Shown here: positions 43,720 to 54,000 of the stretch, piece after piece
How the letters are laid out: each line of letters opens with the position of its first letter
How positions within the stretch are numbered: position 1 is the first letter of the stretch
Assembly (NCBI GenBank): GCA_964477445.1
Contig: CAYZED010000004.1
Location: 1 to 64,000 of the forward strand
Direction of reading: 5' to 3'
Source of the DNA: CAYZED01 sp964477445
Lineage (GTDB): Bacteria > Bacillota > Clostridia > Lutisporales > Lutisporaceae
Length of the DNA: 64,000 nucleotides
Translations under genes and position numbers: made by a program
Notes under the pieces: generated by a model
What the model saw: only the letters and a program-made list of their open reading frames with translations
What the model was told of the DNA's origin: nothing
Databases searched by the model: none

Positions 43720-45369
43720 TTAAAATAATATCTCTTTATATCTACTCTTTTTTAACAAGGCGAGAAACTCTTCATTTGTTTTTGTTTGAGTCATCTTACC
43801 AATTAAAAATTCAGTAACGTCTGACATAGTACCACTAGATAAAGCTCTTCTTATGTTCATAACTGTACTATATACATCTTTTTCGAGCAAGAGATCTTCT
43901 CTTCTAGTACCTGATTTATTCATATCAATGGCTGGGAAAATTCTTTTTTCACTTAATCGTCTATCGAGATGTATTTCCATATTTCCCGTGCCTTTGAACT
44001 CTTCATATATTACGTCATCCATTCTACTTCCCGTTTCAACCAAGGCTGTAGCTAAAATAGTCAAACTACCACCTTCTTCAATATTTCTGGCCGCTCCAAA
44101 AAATTTCTTTGGCTTATGAAAAGCACCAGGATCAATCCCACCCGACAAAGTTCTTCCAGACGAACTAATGCTTAAATTATACGCCCTAGTCAACCTAGTA
44201 ATGCTATCTAGTAATATTACAACATCTTTGCCCTGCTCTACTAGACGTTTTGCTCTTTCAAGTACAATCTCCGCTACCTGTGTGTGATTTTCGGGAAGTT
44301 CATCAAAAGTCGAATATATTACATCACCTTTAATCGAGCGTTTCATATCTGTTACTTCTTCTGGACGTTCATCAATTAGAAGCACAATGAGTTCAACTTC
44401 TGGATAGTTTCTCGTAATGGAATTCGCTATTTTCTTTAACAAAATTGTTTTACCGGCTTTTGGCGGCGAAACAATGAGACCTCTCTGGCCTTTTCCTATT
44501 GGTGCTAATAAATCTATTATTCTAGCCGCTATATCTTCAGGTTGATTCTCTAGAACGATTCTCTCGTCTGGATAAATAGGTGTTAATGTATCGAAATTCG
44601 GTCTTCTTCTTACGCTATCAGGTGAATCCCCATTCACTGTATTCACATAAATTAAAGCCGAAAATTTTTCGCCTTCCTTAGCGAGTCTAGTTATTCCAGC
44701 TACTTTATCTCCGGTTCTTAAATTAAATCTTCTAATCTGCGATGGTGAAATGTAAACATCCTGGCTTCCAGTTTGGTAATTGTCTGATCTCAAAAATCCA
44801 AATCCATCTTGATGTACTTGTAAAATACCATTAGCAGCGCCTTTTTGATCTTCTGAAAGCTTATTGCCGTTATCTCTGGAGTTTTCACCTCTTCTGATGG
44901 GTGCAGTGCCGACTATTGGTGTCATATCTTCTTCTGGAGAAATAGACAAACCTGATTCTTCCTTAGAATCTAAAGATTTAAACTTACTATCATTAATGTC
45001 AGAATAAATAATATCAGTGACATCAGGGTAATCTTCTTTTGAAGGTTTTTCTAGTATTTCATCTTCTTCGAAAACTTCCTCTACTGGTTCTGTTTCAACT
45101 TCTTCAGCAACTTCATTAAGTTCTATTTCATCAAGTTTAACATGCTTAGCAATTTTATCGTTTTTAGCAATTTTATCGCTCATATCTTTTTCATCATTTA
45201 TATCTACTTTAATCACAGAAGTTTTAAGGACTTCGCCTCTCGCTTCTGCAATTTTTGATGAAATTTGTATAACTAGTTCATCTTTTTTTAGTTTATACTC
45301 GCCCTTGATTCCCATAGCTTTAGCCATTTCTCTGAGCTCTTTAACCGCTAGCTCTTTTAGATCATTCAA
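43720..45369 (-). CDS. rho: transcription termination factor Rho
   Basis: Hexameric RNA helicase. N-terminal Rho-N domain (about 1-45), then an acidic disordered insertion (~45-165, many Glu and Asp), an RNA-binding cold-shock-like domain (VHQDGFGFLRSDNYQTGSQDVYISPSQIRRF) and the ATPase core with P-loop SPPKAGKT and DERPEEVTDM. 549 aa. Start is TTG at 45369 after AGGAGA. The 298-bp upstream region contains no gene that I can see; it may be a rho leader. Confidence 0.97.
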   Translation of the reverse strand: MNDLKELAVKELREMAKAMGIKGEYKLKKDELVIQISSKIAEARGEVLKTSVIKVDINDEKDMSDKIAKNDKIAKHVKLDEIELNEVAEEVETEPVEEVFEEDEILEKPSKEDYPDVTDIIYSDINDSKFKSLDSKEESGLSISPEEDMTPIVGTAPIRRGENSRDNGNKLSEDQKGAANGILQVHQDGFGFLRSDNYQTGSQDVYISPSQIRRFNLRTGDKVAGITRLAKEGEKFSALIYVNTVNGDSPDSVRRRPNFDTLTPIYPDERIVLENQPEDIAARIIDLLAPIGKGQRGLIVSPPKAGKTILLKKIANSITRNYPEVELIVLLIDERPEEVTDMKRSIKGDVIYSTFDELPENHTQVAEIVLERAKRLVEQGKDVVILLDSITRLTRAYNLSISSSGRTLSGGIDPGAFHKPKKFFGAARNIEEGGSLTILATALVETGSRMDDVIYEEFKGTGNMEIHLDRRLSEKRIFPAIDMNKSGTRREDLLLEKDVYSTVMNIRRALSSGTMSDVTEFLIGKMTQTKTNEEFLALLKKSRYKEILF

Positions 45370-45667
45370 AAAATTCTCCTGCCTTTTCTATAAATTTTAT
45401 TTTCTAGTTTTTAATATAAAAAGAATTTCACTTATATTTTTTTAATTATCTTAATATTCATAACAATTTTCACTATTAAAATTTTGTTTGATCTTTGATT
45501 TTTGGCTAGAATTGAGTTGTTTTTAGCCTTAGAAAAATAGAATAATCAGAAAAGCATCTACACAAATGCAAATTCGTATAAGAAATCTAAAATTATTTTC
45601 ACCAAATATATATTCTGTAGTATATACTAGTTACTAGATAAAAAACAAGGGGGGGGGTGATAATTCA

Positions 45668-46210
45668 ATGTATGATTTTAGCGTTTTACCAATTTTAGAA
45701 ACAGATAGATTAATTTTAAGAAAAATGACTTTTGATGATAAAGAAGACCTTTTTGATATGCGCTCAAACCCAATAATGAGCGAACACAACGACAGTAACA
45801 CAGAAACAGCTATAACAGAAACAGAGGTATATATTAAAAAAATGTTAAATGGAATAGAAAATGGCCAATGGTTGATTTGGGCTATTGAAGAAAAAATAAG
45901 TAAAAAAGTTATTGGTTCGATTAGCATTTGGAATTTTGGCGAAGATAAATCGTGTGCCGAGCTTGGGTATGGAATAAACCCTAAATTTCATCGAAAAGGT
46001 TATATGAAAGAGGCTCTAAAATGCGTTTCAATATTCAGCTTTGATGAGCTAAACTTTGAATATCTGGATGCTTTTACTGAAGAAAAAAATGTCCCATCGC
46101 GTTCCCTTTTAGAAAGCTTTGGTTTTAAATATGTTTCTACAGTTATTGATGAAGGTTTTTATTCAGAAAGAAACTTCAATATGGTCGAGTATAGATTAGA
46201 GCGGCCTTAA
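45668..46210 (+). CDS. GNAT acetyltransferase, RimJ/RimL-like
   Basis: 180 aa; begins with LPILETDRLILRKMTFDDKEDLFDMRSNP, the family N-terminus, and has the acetyl-CoA region ELGYGINPKFHRKGYMKEAL followed by NVPSRSLLESFGFK. It may acetylate a ribosomal N-terminus, an antibiotic or a small amine; the substrate is unknown. The ribosome site is embedded in a run of nine Gs (45649-45657) ten bases before the ATG. Single gene, divergent from rho. Confidence 0.9.
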   Translation: MYDFSVLPILETDRLILRKMTFDDKEDLFDMRSNPIMSEHNDSNTETAITETEVYIKKMLNGIENGQWLIWAIEEKISKKVIGSISIWNFGEDKSCAELGYGINPKFHRKGYMKEALKCVSIFSFDELNFEYLDAFTEEKNVPSRSLLESFGFKYVSTVIDEGFYSERNFNMVEYRLERP

Positions 46211-46226
46211 TCAAAGACCGCTCTGA
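46199..46226 (+). terminator. possible terminator hairpin after the acetyltransferase
   Basis: AGAGCGG and CCGCTCT form a 7-bp stem spanning the stop codon. No T run follows, so factor-independent termination is doubtful. Confidence 0.4.
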
Positions 46227-46285
46227 AGATAACTTATTTAGAATTATCATTTATTTAAAAATAGTTATTCTATCAAAATTATCAC

Positions 46286-46636
46286 TTATTCAAAAATACA
46301 AATCTTATCTACGTTTCTTGCAATGCATGGTGACATATCGCTTATACTACGCATCTTACTATTTTTATAATCATAAATTGTTAGGCGCAAATTACCACTA
46401 CCATCTGCTTCAAACCACGTCATATATTTGTTGTTTAAGCTAACCAATATCGGAGCAAAATTAACTTCTTTTATTTTTTTAACAGATTTAGTATTAATAT
46501 TAAATCCCTCTGCCCAAAACAAATTCCCAGTCACAAGGTCCAGTTCGCTTTCTGGTCCCATTATTTTTATTTCTTTCTGAGCAATATAGTCGAAACTTCT
46601 GTAATATCCTTTTTTTACATATACTATACGTCTCAT
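46286..46636 (-). CDS. hypothetical 116-aa protein, possibly a beta-propeller remnant
   Basis: Beta-strand-rich, no signal peptide. Segments such as GPESELDLVTGNLFWAEG and NNKYMTWFEADGSGNLRLTIYDYKNSKMRSISD resemble TolB/WD40-like blade repeats of larger proteins. There is no good ribosome site before ATG at 46636 and a stop lies just upstream, so this could be a decaying fragment of a longer gene. Not recognised further. Confidence 0.4.
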   Translation of the reverse strand: MRRIVYVKKGYYRSFDYIAQKEIKIMGPESELDLVTGNLFWAEGFNINTKSVKKIKEVNFAPILVSLNNKYMTWFEADGSGNLRLTIYDYKNSKMRSISDMSPCIARNVDKICIFE

Positions 46637-46693
46637 TTTTTAGTATGTTTCACCATAATTTAAAATTATATCATAATATTTGAAAATGCAAAA

Positions 46694-46738
46694 GTGACAT
46701 CGCTGCATTTCTTCTATAAGTAAATGCGGCAATGCCAC
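46694..46738 (-). terminator. terminator after the kce gene
   Basis: A 17-bp imperfect stem (GTGACATCGCTGCATTT against AAATGCGGCAATGCCAC) followed on the minus strand by TTTTGCATTTT. Confidence 0.8.
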
Positions 46739-46759
46739 CTTCTAATTTTATACTATAAA

Positions 46760-47572
46760 TTACACTATTCCTAATATTTTTCTGGCTTCTGCCGGTGTCG
46801 CAACTTCTCTTCCTGTCTCTCTCGAGATTCTAGCTATTCTTGCAACTAGTTGAGCGTTTGAATCTGCTAGCACCCCCTTTGAGTACCAAACATTATCCTC
46901 AAAACCAACTCTTACGTGTCCTCCCATTACTATCGCCATAACCGCTAAAGGTAGTTCATTTCTACCAATTCCAGCTACGGTCCATGTGCAATCAGAAGGT
47001 ATATTATTAACTAAATACACTAAGTCGCTAGGATTACCTGGAATCGCACCTGGAACACCCATCACAAAATCAAAGTGAATCGGGAGATTTACCAATCCTT
47101 TTTTAACTAGCTTCATGGCGTTATCAATCATTCCACGTTCGAATATCTCGATTTCCGGTTTCACACCGTTTTCTTGCATAGTTTTTGCAAAAAACTCCAT
47201 CAGTTCTTCGGTGTTCATAAAAACATCTGAACCGAAGTTACATGTACCCGTTGAAAGGGATGCCATTTCAGGTTTTAGATAAACTGGTTGAATTCTCTCT
47301 TCTTTAGTATGCCATACTGCGCCGCCTGTAGATGGCTGAAAAATTACATCACATTTCGAGGCTATTCTCTCTTTTATTTCTTTATAAACATCTATACTTT
47401 GAGTAGGAGTTCCATCATCTTTCCTTGCATGAATGTGCACGATAGAGGCTCCAGCTTTCCATGCTTCATATGCTTCTAATGCAATTTCCTCTGGTGTAAT
47501 CGGCAAATTCGGCTGGGATTCTCGCGTTACCTCAGCTCCAGTTAGACAAGCTGTTATTATTAATTTTTCCAT
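46760..47572 (-). CDS. kce: beta-keto-acid cleavage enzyme (3-keto-5-aminohexanoate cleavage type)
   Basis: BKACE (former DUF849) family, 270 aa: condenses a beta-keto acid with acetyl-CoA to give acetoacetate and a new CoA ester. Glu14 in ITACLTGAEVT and the zinc histidines 46 and 48 in VHIHARKDDG match the known Kce numbering; GFEDNVWYSKG supplies further active-site residues. The start is ATG at 47572 after GAGGGG. It follows a class III aminotransferase by 12 bp. Close to lysine-fermentation Kce, but no other lysine-pathway genes are here, so another beta-amino acid is possible. Confidence 0.87.
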   Translation of the reverse strand: MEKLIITACLTGAEVTRESQPNLPITPEEIALEAYEAWKAGASIVHIHARKDDGTPTQSIDVYKEIKERIASKCDVIFQPSTGGAVWHTKEERIQPVYLKPEMASLSTGTCNFGSDVFMNTEELMEFFAKTMQENGVKPEIEIFERGMIDNAMKLVKKGLVNLPIHFDFVMGVPGAIPGNPSDLVYLVNNIPSDCTWTVAGIGRNELPLAVMAIVMGGHVRVGFEDNVWYSKGVLADSNAQLVARIARISRETGREVATPAEARKILGIV

Positions 47573-47584
47573 TTTTCCCCTCAC

Positions 47585-48838
47585 TTACACACAAGGATAT
47601 AAAGCCTTAGCGACTTCAAGTGATTCAGCGATAGCATCTAGCGCATTCTTTAAATCCTCATCAGTGTGTCTATGTGCAATATAACCGTGGTGGAAAGGCT
47701 GTATGAAAAGTTTTCTTCTAATAGTTTCAGTGTAGAAGGCCACTCTTCGTTCTTTGTATTTATCATCAGCTTTATCAAAAGTTATAAAAGGCATTGGAGG
47801 GATTCCCGATACTTTCGCAGGCACACCAGAATCAGTTACGATTTTGTTCATATCAGCTAAGAATTTTGTGCCACGATCCCAAATGGAATCAAGAACGTTT
47901 TCTCTCTCAAGTATATCTATGCATTTCATAGATGCTGCTATTTCAAGGCTGTTTGGGAAGAATGTTGAACTGACAAAGCATTTCGATTCCAAAACCTTCA
48001 TGAATTCTGCTTTTCCAACACATGCGCTGATGGGATATCCATTTGCCATAGCTTTTCCAAATACTGAAACATCAGGTGTGACACCATATCTTTCCTGGGC
48101 ACCGCCGAGCGATACTCTAAATCCTGTTCTGATTTCGTCAAAAATAAGAACTACATTATATTTATCTGCCAGTTCTCTTACCCCTTTTAAATATCCTTCT
48201 GGTGGTTCTACAACAGGCAATGCCAATGGATGTCCTACAGGAGTGATAATAATACAAGCGGTCTTGTTTTTGTATTTTTCCAGTGCATTTTCTAAAACAC
48301 TTAAGTCACCATATGGAAATTCTACTGTTAGCTCTGCTACTTGCTTTGGAACTCCATTATTATTCTCAACGCACCAATCATGCCATCCATGATATCCGCA
48401 TCTTAAAATAACATCTTTGTCGGTGTAACCTCTAGCCACTCTTACTGCAATTCCTGTGACATCCGAGCCAGTCTTAGCTAATACAACCATTTCAGCTGAA
48501 GGTATAAGATCAATTAGCCTTTTTTCAAGTTTGTTCTGGATTTCTTGAACTAATGCGAAACAAAAACCTTTTTCCATTTGTTCGATGACTGCTTGATTGA
48601 TTTCAGGTTCGTTATACCCAAGAATAATTGGTCCATAACCGCATAGCATGTCAATGTAATCATTTCCGTCCACATCGACGATATGTCCGCCATAACCCCT
48701 GTCGATGAATATTGGATATTCACCTTGAATAAAGTTATAAGGTCTTCTGATGCTCATCATTCCGCCTGGTGAAAGAATCTTTGATTCTTCGTAAAGCGCC
48801 ATTGACTTAGTGAGATTGAGTTTTTCTTTTCTTTCCAT
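47585..48838 (-). CDS. class III aminotransferase (glutamate-semialdehyde-aminomutase-like)
   Basis: 417-aa PLP enzyme. The cofactor lysine is in SVFGKAMANGYPISACVG and the PLP aspartate in VVLIFDEIRTGFR; the phosphate loop is VVLAKTGSDVTGIAVRVAR. The start MERKEKLNL follows GGAGAAAATC. It resembles glutamate-1-semialdehyde aminomutase and beta-amino-acid transaminases; since no heme genes are present and the neighbour is a BKACE enzyme, a beta-amino-acid aminotransferase producing the beta-keto acid substrate is my inference. Substrate unknown. Confidence 0.85.
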   Translation of the reverse strand: MERKEKLNLTKSMALYEESKILSPGGMMSIRRPYNFIQGEYPIFIDRGYGGHIVDVDGNDYIDMLCGYGPIILGYNEPEINQAVIEQMEKGFCFALVQEIQNKLEKRLIDLIPSAEMVVLAKTGSDVTGIAVRVARGYTDKDVILRCGYHGWHDWCVENNNGVPKQVAELTVEFPYGDLSVLENALEKYKNKTACIIITPVGHPLALPVVEPPEGYLKGVRELADKYNVVLIFDEIRTGFRVSLGGAQERYGVTPDVSVFGKAMANGYPISACVGKAEFMKVLESKCFVSSTFFPNSLEIAASMKCIDILERENVLDSIWDRGTKFLADMNKIVTDSGVPAKVSGIPPMPFITFDKADDKYKERRVAFYTETIRRKLFIQPFHHGYIAHRHTDEDLKNALDAIAESLEVAKALYPCV

Positions 48839-48913
48839 GATTTTCTCCTCTTGTATATAAAAAATTTAAAAAATTGATAACAAAGTAATAAGAATTGATT
48901 AATTTCGCTAAAT

Positions 48914-50608
48914 TCATCCGACTAAGTTTTTTACATCCTCGCACAAGCAATTATATGCTACTTCGGCTAAATCTCTATCAACGCCTTTAGCTGACATATA
49001 AATCTTTAGTTTTGGCTCTGTGCCTGAAGGTCTTAAGCAGAACCAATTTCCATTTTCCAGAAAAAAGAATAATGCGTTTTCTTTTGGTAGTTTAATTTTA
49101 CCCTGATAGTTCATATAATCTCTGAATTCGGCAACTTTCACTCCACCAACAACTTTAGGTGGGTTTTCACGCCAAGTGTTCATAATATTTTTCATTTTGT
49201 CCATGCCCTCAATACCCTTAAATGCAATATTCATTACATTTTCAGATAAAAATCCGAATTTTTCGTATAAGGATGTTAAAGCATCAAAAAGAGTCTTTCC
49301 ATTAGCTTTATGATATGCTGCCATTTCGCAAACTAGCATAGCAGTTACAACTGCATCTTTATCTCTGCAGTGTTCTCCTGCAAGGTAACCAAAGCTTTCT
49401 TCATACGCGAAGGCAAATTCGTTTTCACCAGTTTCATTAAATTCATTTATTTTTGCACCAATGTTTTTAAATCCTGTTAAAACCGTAACCACCTGTGCCC
49501 CATAACTCTCTGCAACAATTTGTCCAAGTCTGCTCGATACTATGGTGTCGATTATTGTGGTTTTTTTGTTTAATTCGCCGCGTCTTTTCATAGAAAGTAA
49601 CACAAAATCAATAAGAAGTGCTCCCGTTTGATTTCCTGTTAGAACGACATATTCTCCACTTGCATTCTTTACCACAACACCTACTCTATCAGCGTCAGGA
49701 TCAGTCGCAAAAATAATATCTGCGTCAATATCCTTTGACATTTTCATGGCAATTTCAAAAACAGCTTTTTCTTCAGGATTTGGGTACTTTACTGTCGGGA
49801 AATTACCATCTGGTAATTCTTGTTCTGGCACTACGTAAACTTTTTCGAAACCGAGCTCACTCAAAACTCTACGAACCGGTATGTTACCAGTTCCATGCAA
49901 AGGCGTATAAATTATTTTTAAGTCTTTATGTGTTTTTTTAACTTCTTCATCATTTTGACTTTGTTCCTTTACCTTTTCAATATAAACATCGTCAATCTCT
50001 TTTCCGATTATTTCTAGCATGCCTTCTTTTTTAAAATCTCTTTCATAATCACATTTAATGGTTCCAAAATCACTAATTGCATTTGCCTCTGCGATAAGGT
50101 CACTAGCACCTGGATCAATCATTTGGCCGCCGTCTTCCCAATAAACTTTGTATCCGTTATATTCCGGTGGATTATGGCTTGCAGTAATAACAATCCCCGA
50201 TGTCGCTTTTAAATATCTAACTGCAAAAGAAAGTTCTGGTGTTGGCCTCAAATCTTCAAATAGAAAAACCTTTATTCCATTAGAATTTAGAACTCTAGCC
50301 GCCTCATTAGAAAATTCTTTCGAAAATCTCCTACTATCAAAGGCAATTACAGTCGAAGGATTTTTAACGCCTTTTTTTATTATATAGTTCGCGAGTCCTT
50401 GTGTAGCTCTACCAACTGTATACTTATTCATTCTATTCGTGCCCGCGCCGATAATTCCTCTCAGCCCTGCGGTTCCGAATTCTAAATCTTTATAAAACCT
50501 ATCTTCAATTTCTTTATCATTTCCCTCTAAAGCTCTTAATTCGTTTTTAGTACCTTCATCGAACGCGTTTCCATTAAGCCACTCTTTGTATCTGTCAATA
50601 TAACTCAT
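48914..50608 (-). CDS. pgcA: alpha-phosphoglucomutase (PgcA type)
   Basis: Converts glucose-1-P and glucose-6-P. The phosphoserine loop is TASHNPPEYNGYKVYW, the metal loop FATDPDADRVGVV, and the sugar-phosphate loop RPSGTEPKLKIY. 564 aa, the length of Firmicute PgcA. It follows gtrA with a four-base overlap and so belongs to the glycosyltransferase operon, where it would serve UDP-glucose/lipid-sugar synthesis; it would also take up glucose-1-P from the distant glgP. Confidence 0.94.
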   Translation of the reverse strand: MSYIDRYKEWLNGNAFDEGTKNELRALEGNDKEIEDRFYKDLEFGTAGLRGIIGAGTNRMNKYTVGRATQGLANYIIKKGVKNPSTVIAFDSRRFSKEFSNEAARVLNSNGIKVFLFEDLRPTPELSFAVRYLKATSGIVITASHNPPEYNGYKVYWEDGGQMIDPGASDLIAEANAISDFGTIKCDYERDFKKEGMLEIIGKEIDDVYIEKVKEQSQNDEEVKKTHKDLKIIYTPLHGTGNIPVRRVLSELGFEKVYVVPEQELPDGNFPTVKYPNPEEKAVFEIAMKMSKDIDADIIFATDPDADRVGVVVKNASGEYVVLTGNQTGALLIDFVLLSMKRRGELNKKTTIIDTIVSSRLGQIVAESYGAQVVTVLTGFKNIGAKINEFNETGENEFAFAYEESFGYLAGEHCRDKDAVVTAMLVCEMAAYHKANGKTLFDALTSLYEKFGFLSENVMNIAFKGIEGMDKMKNIMNTWRENPPKVVGGVKVAEFRDYMNYQGKIKLPKENALFFFLENGNWFCLRPSGTEPKLKIYMSAKGVDRDLAEVAYNCLCEDVKNLVG

Positions 50609-51042
50609 ACTATTTCCTCCTGTTTTTTTGATTTTTTATCTTTTGGAAGATTTGACACAAATACGAAAACTTTTGAGCCAGTAAAATTTATTATTAAAGT
50701 AAAAATTGTAGCAATTATCTTAGCTTTATATACGTATAAACCCAAATTTTGAACTAATACATAAATAATTATCGACGAAACAGTCAAAGCAACAAGGTTT
50801 AATGCGAAAAACTTAAGCATTTCTGTCTTATATGGTGTATCTTTTTTAGCAAAAGTCCAATACTTGTTAAATAGAAAGCTATTCAAAGTCCCACATAAAT
50901 ACGAAATTATTTGAGCATAAGTATAAAATACACCTATTACGCCATTTAAAAAGAAAAAAATCAGCATATCTACACAAGTGTTAATAACACCCACTATTCC
51001 AAATTTAAAAAACTGAACAAATCCTTTGTTGAATTTTATCAC
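50605..51042 (-). CDS. GtrA-like membrane protein
   Basis: 145 aa with four membrane segments and the family features FGIVGVINTCVDMLIFF and YLCGTLNSFLFNKYWTF. GtrA-like proteins are thought to help move lipid-linked sugars across the membrane. GTG start at 51042 after AAGGGG; the stop overlaps the pgcA start (ATGA). It lies 40 bp after the large GT-C protein, fitting a lipid-linked sugar pathway. Confidence 0.88.
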   Translation of the reverse strand: MIKFNKGFVQFFKFGIVGVINTCVDMLIFFFLNGVIGVFYTYAQIISYLCGTLNSFLFNKYWTFAKKDTPYKTEMLKFFALNLVALTVSSIIIYVLVQNLGLYVYKAKIIATIFTLIINFTGSKVFVFVSNLPKDKKSKKQEEIV

Positions 51043-51082
51043 AGAAGTCCCCTTCCCACGAAAATTTTAATTATAAAATACA

Positions 51083-54000
51083 CTAGCTGATAAAATACCA
51101 GGTCTTCATCCAAATCAAAAATGTCTTAACATATGACGAATCCACAACAAATCCCGAAATAACTGGATAGAACATAATAAAAAGTAACAAAGCTACGCAT
51201 ATAATTATTCCCATTATGATGTTTTCTGTTATGACCAAAATCTTCCTTTTGTTTTCACCGGAAACTGCTTTTATCACATAAACGATACTAAAAATCGAAA
51301 ATACAGCAGCTCCAAAGTAGTGATAAATAAATAGCAACCTCGGAACAAGCATCCATGGTAAATAAAGTGCACAATACCCTACAATAACTGAAAACATAGA
51401 TTTGTCTTTTTTATAAAAACTTATTATCCCAGCAATTACTACTGCAGGCACGCTAAGCCACCAAATTATCGGATTTCCAAATGCCGAAATGGTAGAAGCT
51501 TTTCCCGCTGCCAAATATTCCGACCCAGAGTAATACCAAATCGGCTTAATCATCATAGGCCATTCCCACCACTTTGAGGAAAACGGATGACTCGCAACAA
51601 GCTGACTATGATATTTAAACATCTCGAATTGATATGAAATTATCTCACTGAAAGAATTTACTTTGTTTGCAATTAGCATAAACGGATAATATGAGCTTAT
51701 ATATATTATAACAGGTACAACTACGAAGAACAGAGTACTAAATGCAAGGATTTTTATGGTAAACGGTTTGAAATCTCGCTTTATACCAACAAGTGTCTCG
51801 GTTTTTTCTAATGTAATATGATTTTCTAGAACATTTCGTGCATACAAATATTCTTTATATCTGCTATATATTGATGCAAAATATATGACCGCGAGTCCTA
51901 ATCCTCCATAAACACAAATCCATTTTGTGGCTATACCGAATCCAAAAAACAATCCAGATAAACCTAGATAGATTAGCGATTTTTTTAGACCTAGTTTATA
52001 AAAGCCAGAACGAGAATACATGTACATAAAGTAATACATTAACAAGGAGAAGAATACTGTGTACACATCAACAGTGGCAATACGCGTTTGAGTGAAATGC
52101 ATAAAATCAAGTGATAACAAGACGGCCGCGAATAGCGCATATTTTGATCCTGAAAAAATCCTTTTTGCAAAAACATATATTGCTGGAATCATTAAAATTC
52201 CAAATAATTCTCCTACAATTCTCCATCCAAAAGGATTCATGCCGAAAATCATTATGCCAAAAGAAATTAGTATTTTACCTAAAGGTGGATGCGTCCATTC
52301 ATAAGGCTGTAAGTGGTTTATAAATTCATATGCGGTTCTTGCAAAATATATTTCATCAAAGTATGTACTATTAAAATAAGATGGCGTTCTCGGAACTGTT
52401 CTCTGCTCGTCAAAAAGCGCCGATCCGTTTTCTGACACTATTACGGGGCTAATAAGTTCATTTTTCGTGTCAAATATGCCAAGTTCACTTATAGAAGTAT
52501 TTTCAGCTTCTGATTTTATTGAAATATATCTGATTTTGTTTTTTACTGTTTTCGAGTTCCAAGAAAACATATATCCAGCAAAGACATTAGATAACTTCTC
52601 TGACTTTCCTAGTTCATTTTCATAAGAAATCTCAAAAGGTCCATTATCGCGGCCTTGAAAATATGATATTTTGCTCACATCTTGGAAAGAGCCTAAATCA
52701 ACAGTAATCACGCTATTAATCTTCTCTGACTTCCAAGGATTATAAGGAGCTAAATTTGATCCTAGATTCACCATAGAAACGCCCGCATATACTAGTGTTA
52801 TTAGAATAACAAAAATATAATCCAACTTCTTAAATTTGTTTTCAATTATTGGACTAAATATGTTTTCCATACTGTTTTTTGAGTCTAAAAACTTCTTTTT
52901 TATTCTATCCGTTACTATTTCGCTTATACTAATTGAAGAAATTTGATTTCTTTCATTCCCATAATCTTTAGAATTGATGATGCCGCCATCCCCCGAATGG
53001 CCTCTTCCGCTGGCTCTTTTGAATATAAACCTCTTCAAGATGTAATAAACCAAATATGCAAATATTAGCAGATTTATAACTGATGTGATTATTAAAATAA
53101 TATTATTATTTGCTACTTGATATGAATCTTTTAGTGCATATAAATAAACCTGAAAGGTGTTCACAAACTGAGTTAGCGATATTGCAAAAAAAGCAAAAAG
53201 CATTCTTCTATCATTGAAAATAATACTAACTAGCAGCGACAATACTATCGCTGGAAACATATATCGTTCGTGCATTTTTGGCACTAAAAGGAAAACCGAA
53301 GTTATTAAAAACAATCCAACAATAAAATATTTACCTTTATCTTTAATTTTATATAGAAGAAAAAGTGAAAAAATAGTAATTATTGCAATAAAAACTTTCC
53401 CTAAATCTGAAATAGTTATAAAAGCAACCTTATAAAGAATGTCTCCCCAATTCATGCCAAATAACGCGTAAATATTATATGCATTCAATGTCGCATATGG
53501 ATATGAGGAAAAAGTTTTAAAGTATAAATTAAAAATCCATATAAAATTCCCTTGATAAATTGAGAATACGAGCGATGCCAAAAATATTGTAGCAGCTCCT
53601 GAAAGTGCTCCTAAAACAAAGGTTTTTAAATTTTTTCGTTCAAAATATGCATATATTAGAAGCGGTGCAAATATTGCGATTTGTGGCTTAACTAAAATCC
53701 CCAACGCGAAAATGATTGTAGCTTCAATTAGATTATCTTCGGTGAGTTTATTTATAAACAAAATTAATAATAGTGTATAAAACGAATCAATTTGACCCCA
53801 AATCGCTGAATTAAGCAAAATCGCTGGGTTAAATGCATATATTGAAGCCAGAATAAGCGACCACTTTGAAAGATTAAATTTCTCTGCCGTTTTATATATG
53901 TAATAAGTTATGACAATGTCCGTAATAATGCTTGGAAGCTTAACCAATAACGAAAATAAATTCGAATTATAATCAAATCTAAAGAAATTTTCTAAAACTC

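Noticed and set aside
45370..45667. Possible gene or RNA between rho and the acetyltransferase
   Set aside because: AT-rich with no ORF, tRNA or stable structure that I could support; probably the two divergent leaders only.
47754..48392. 212-aa plus-strand ORF
   Set aside because: Lies entirely opposite the class III aminotransferase gene, with no ribosome site; a frame shadow.
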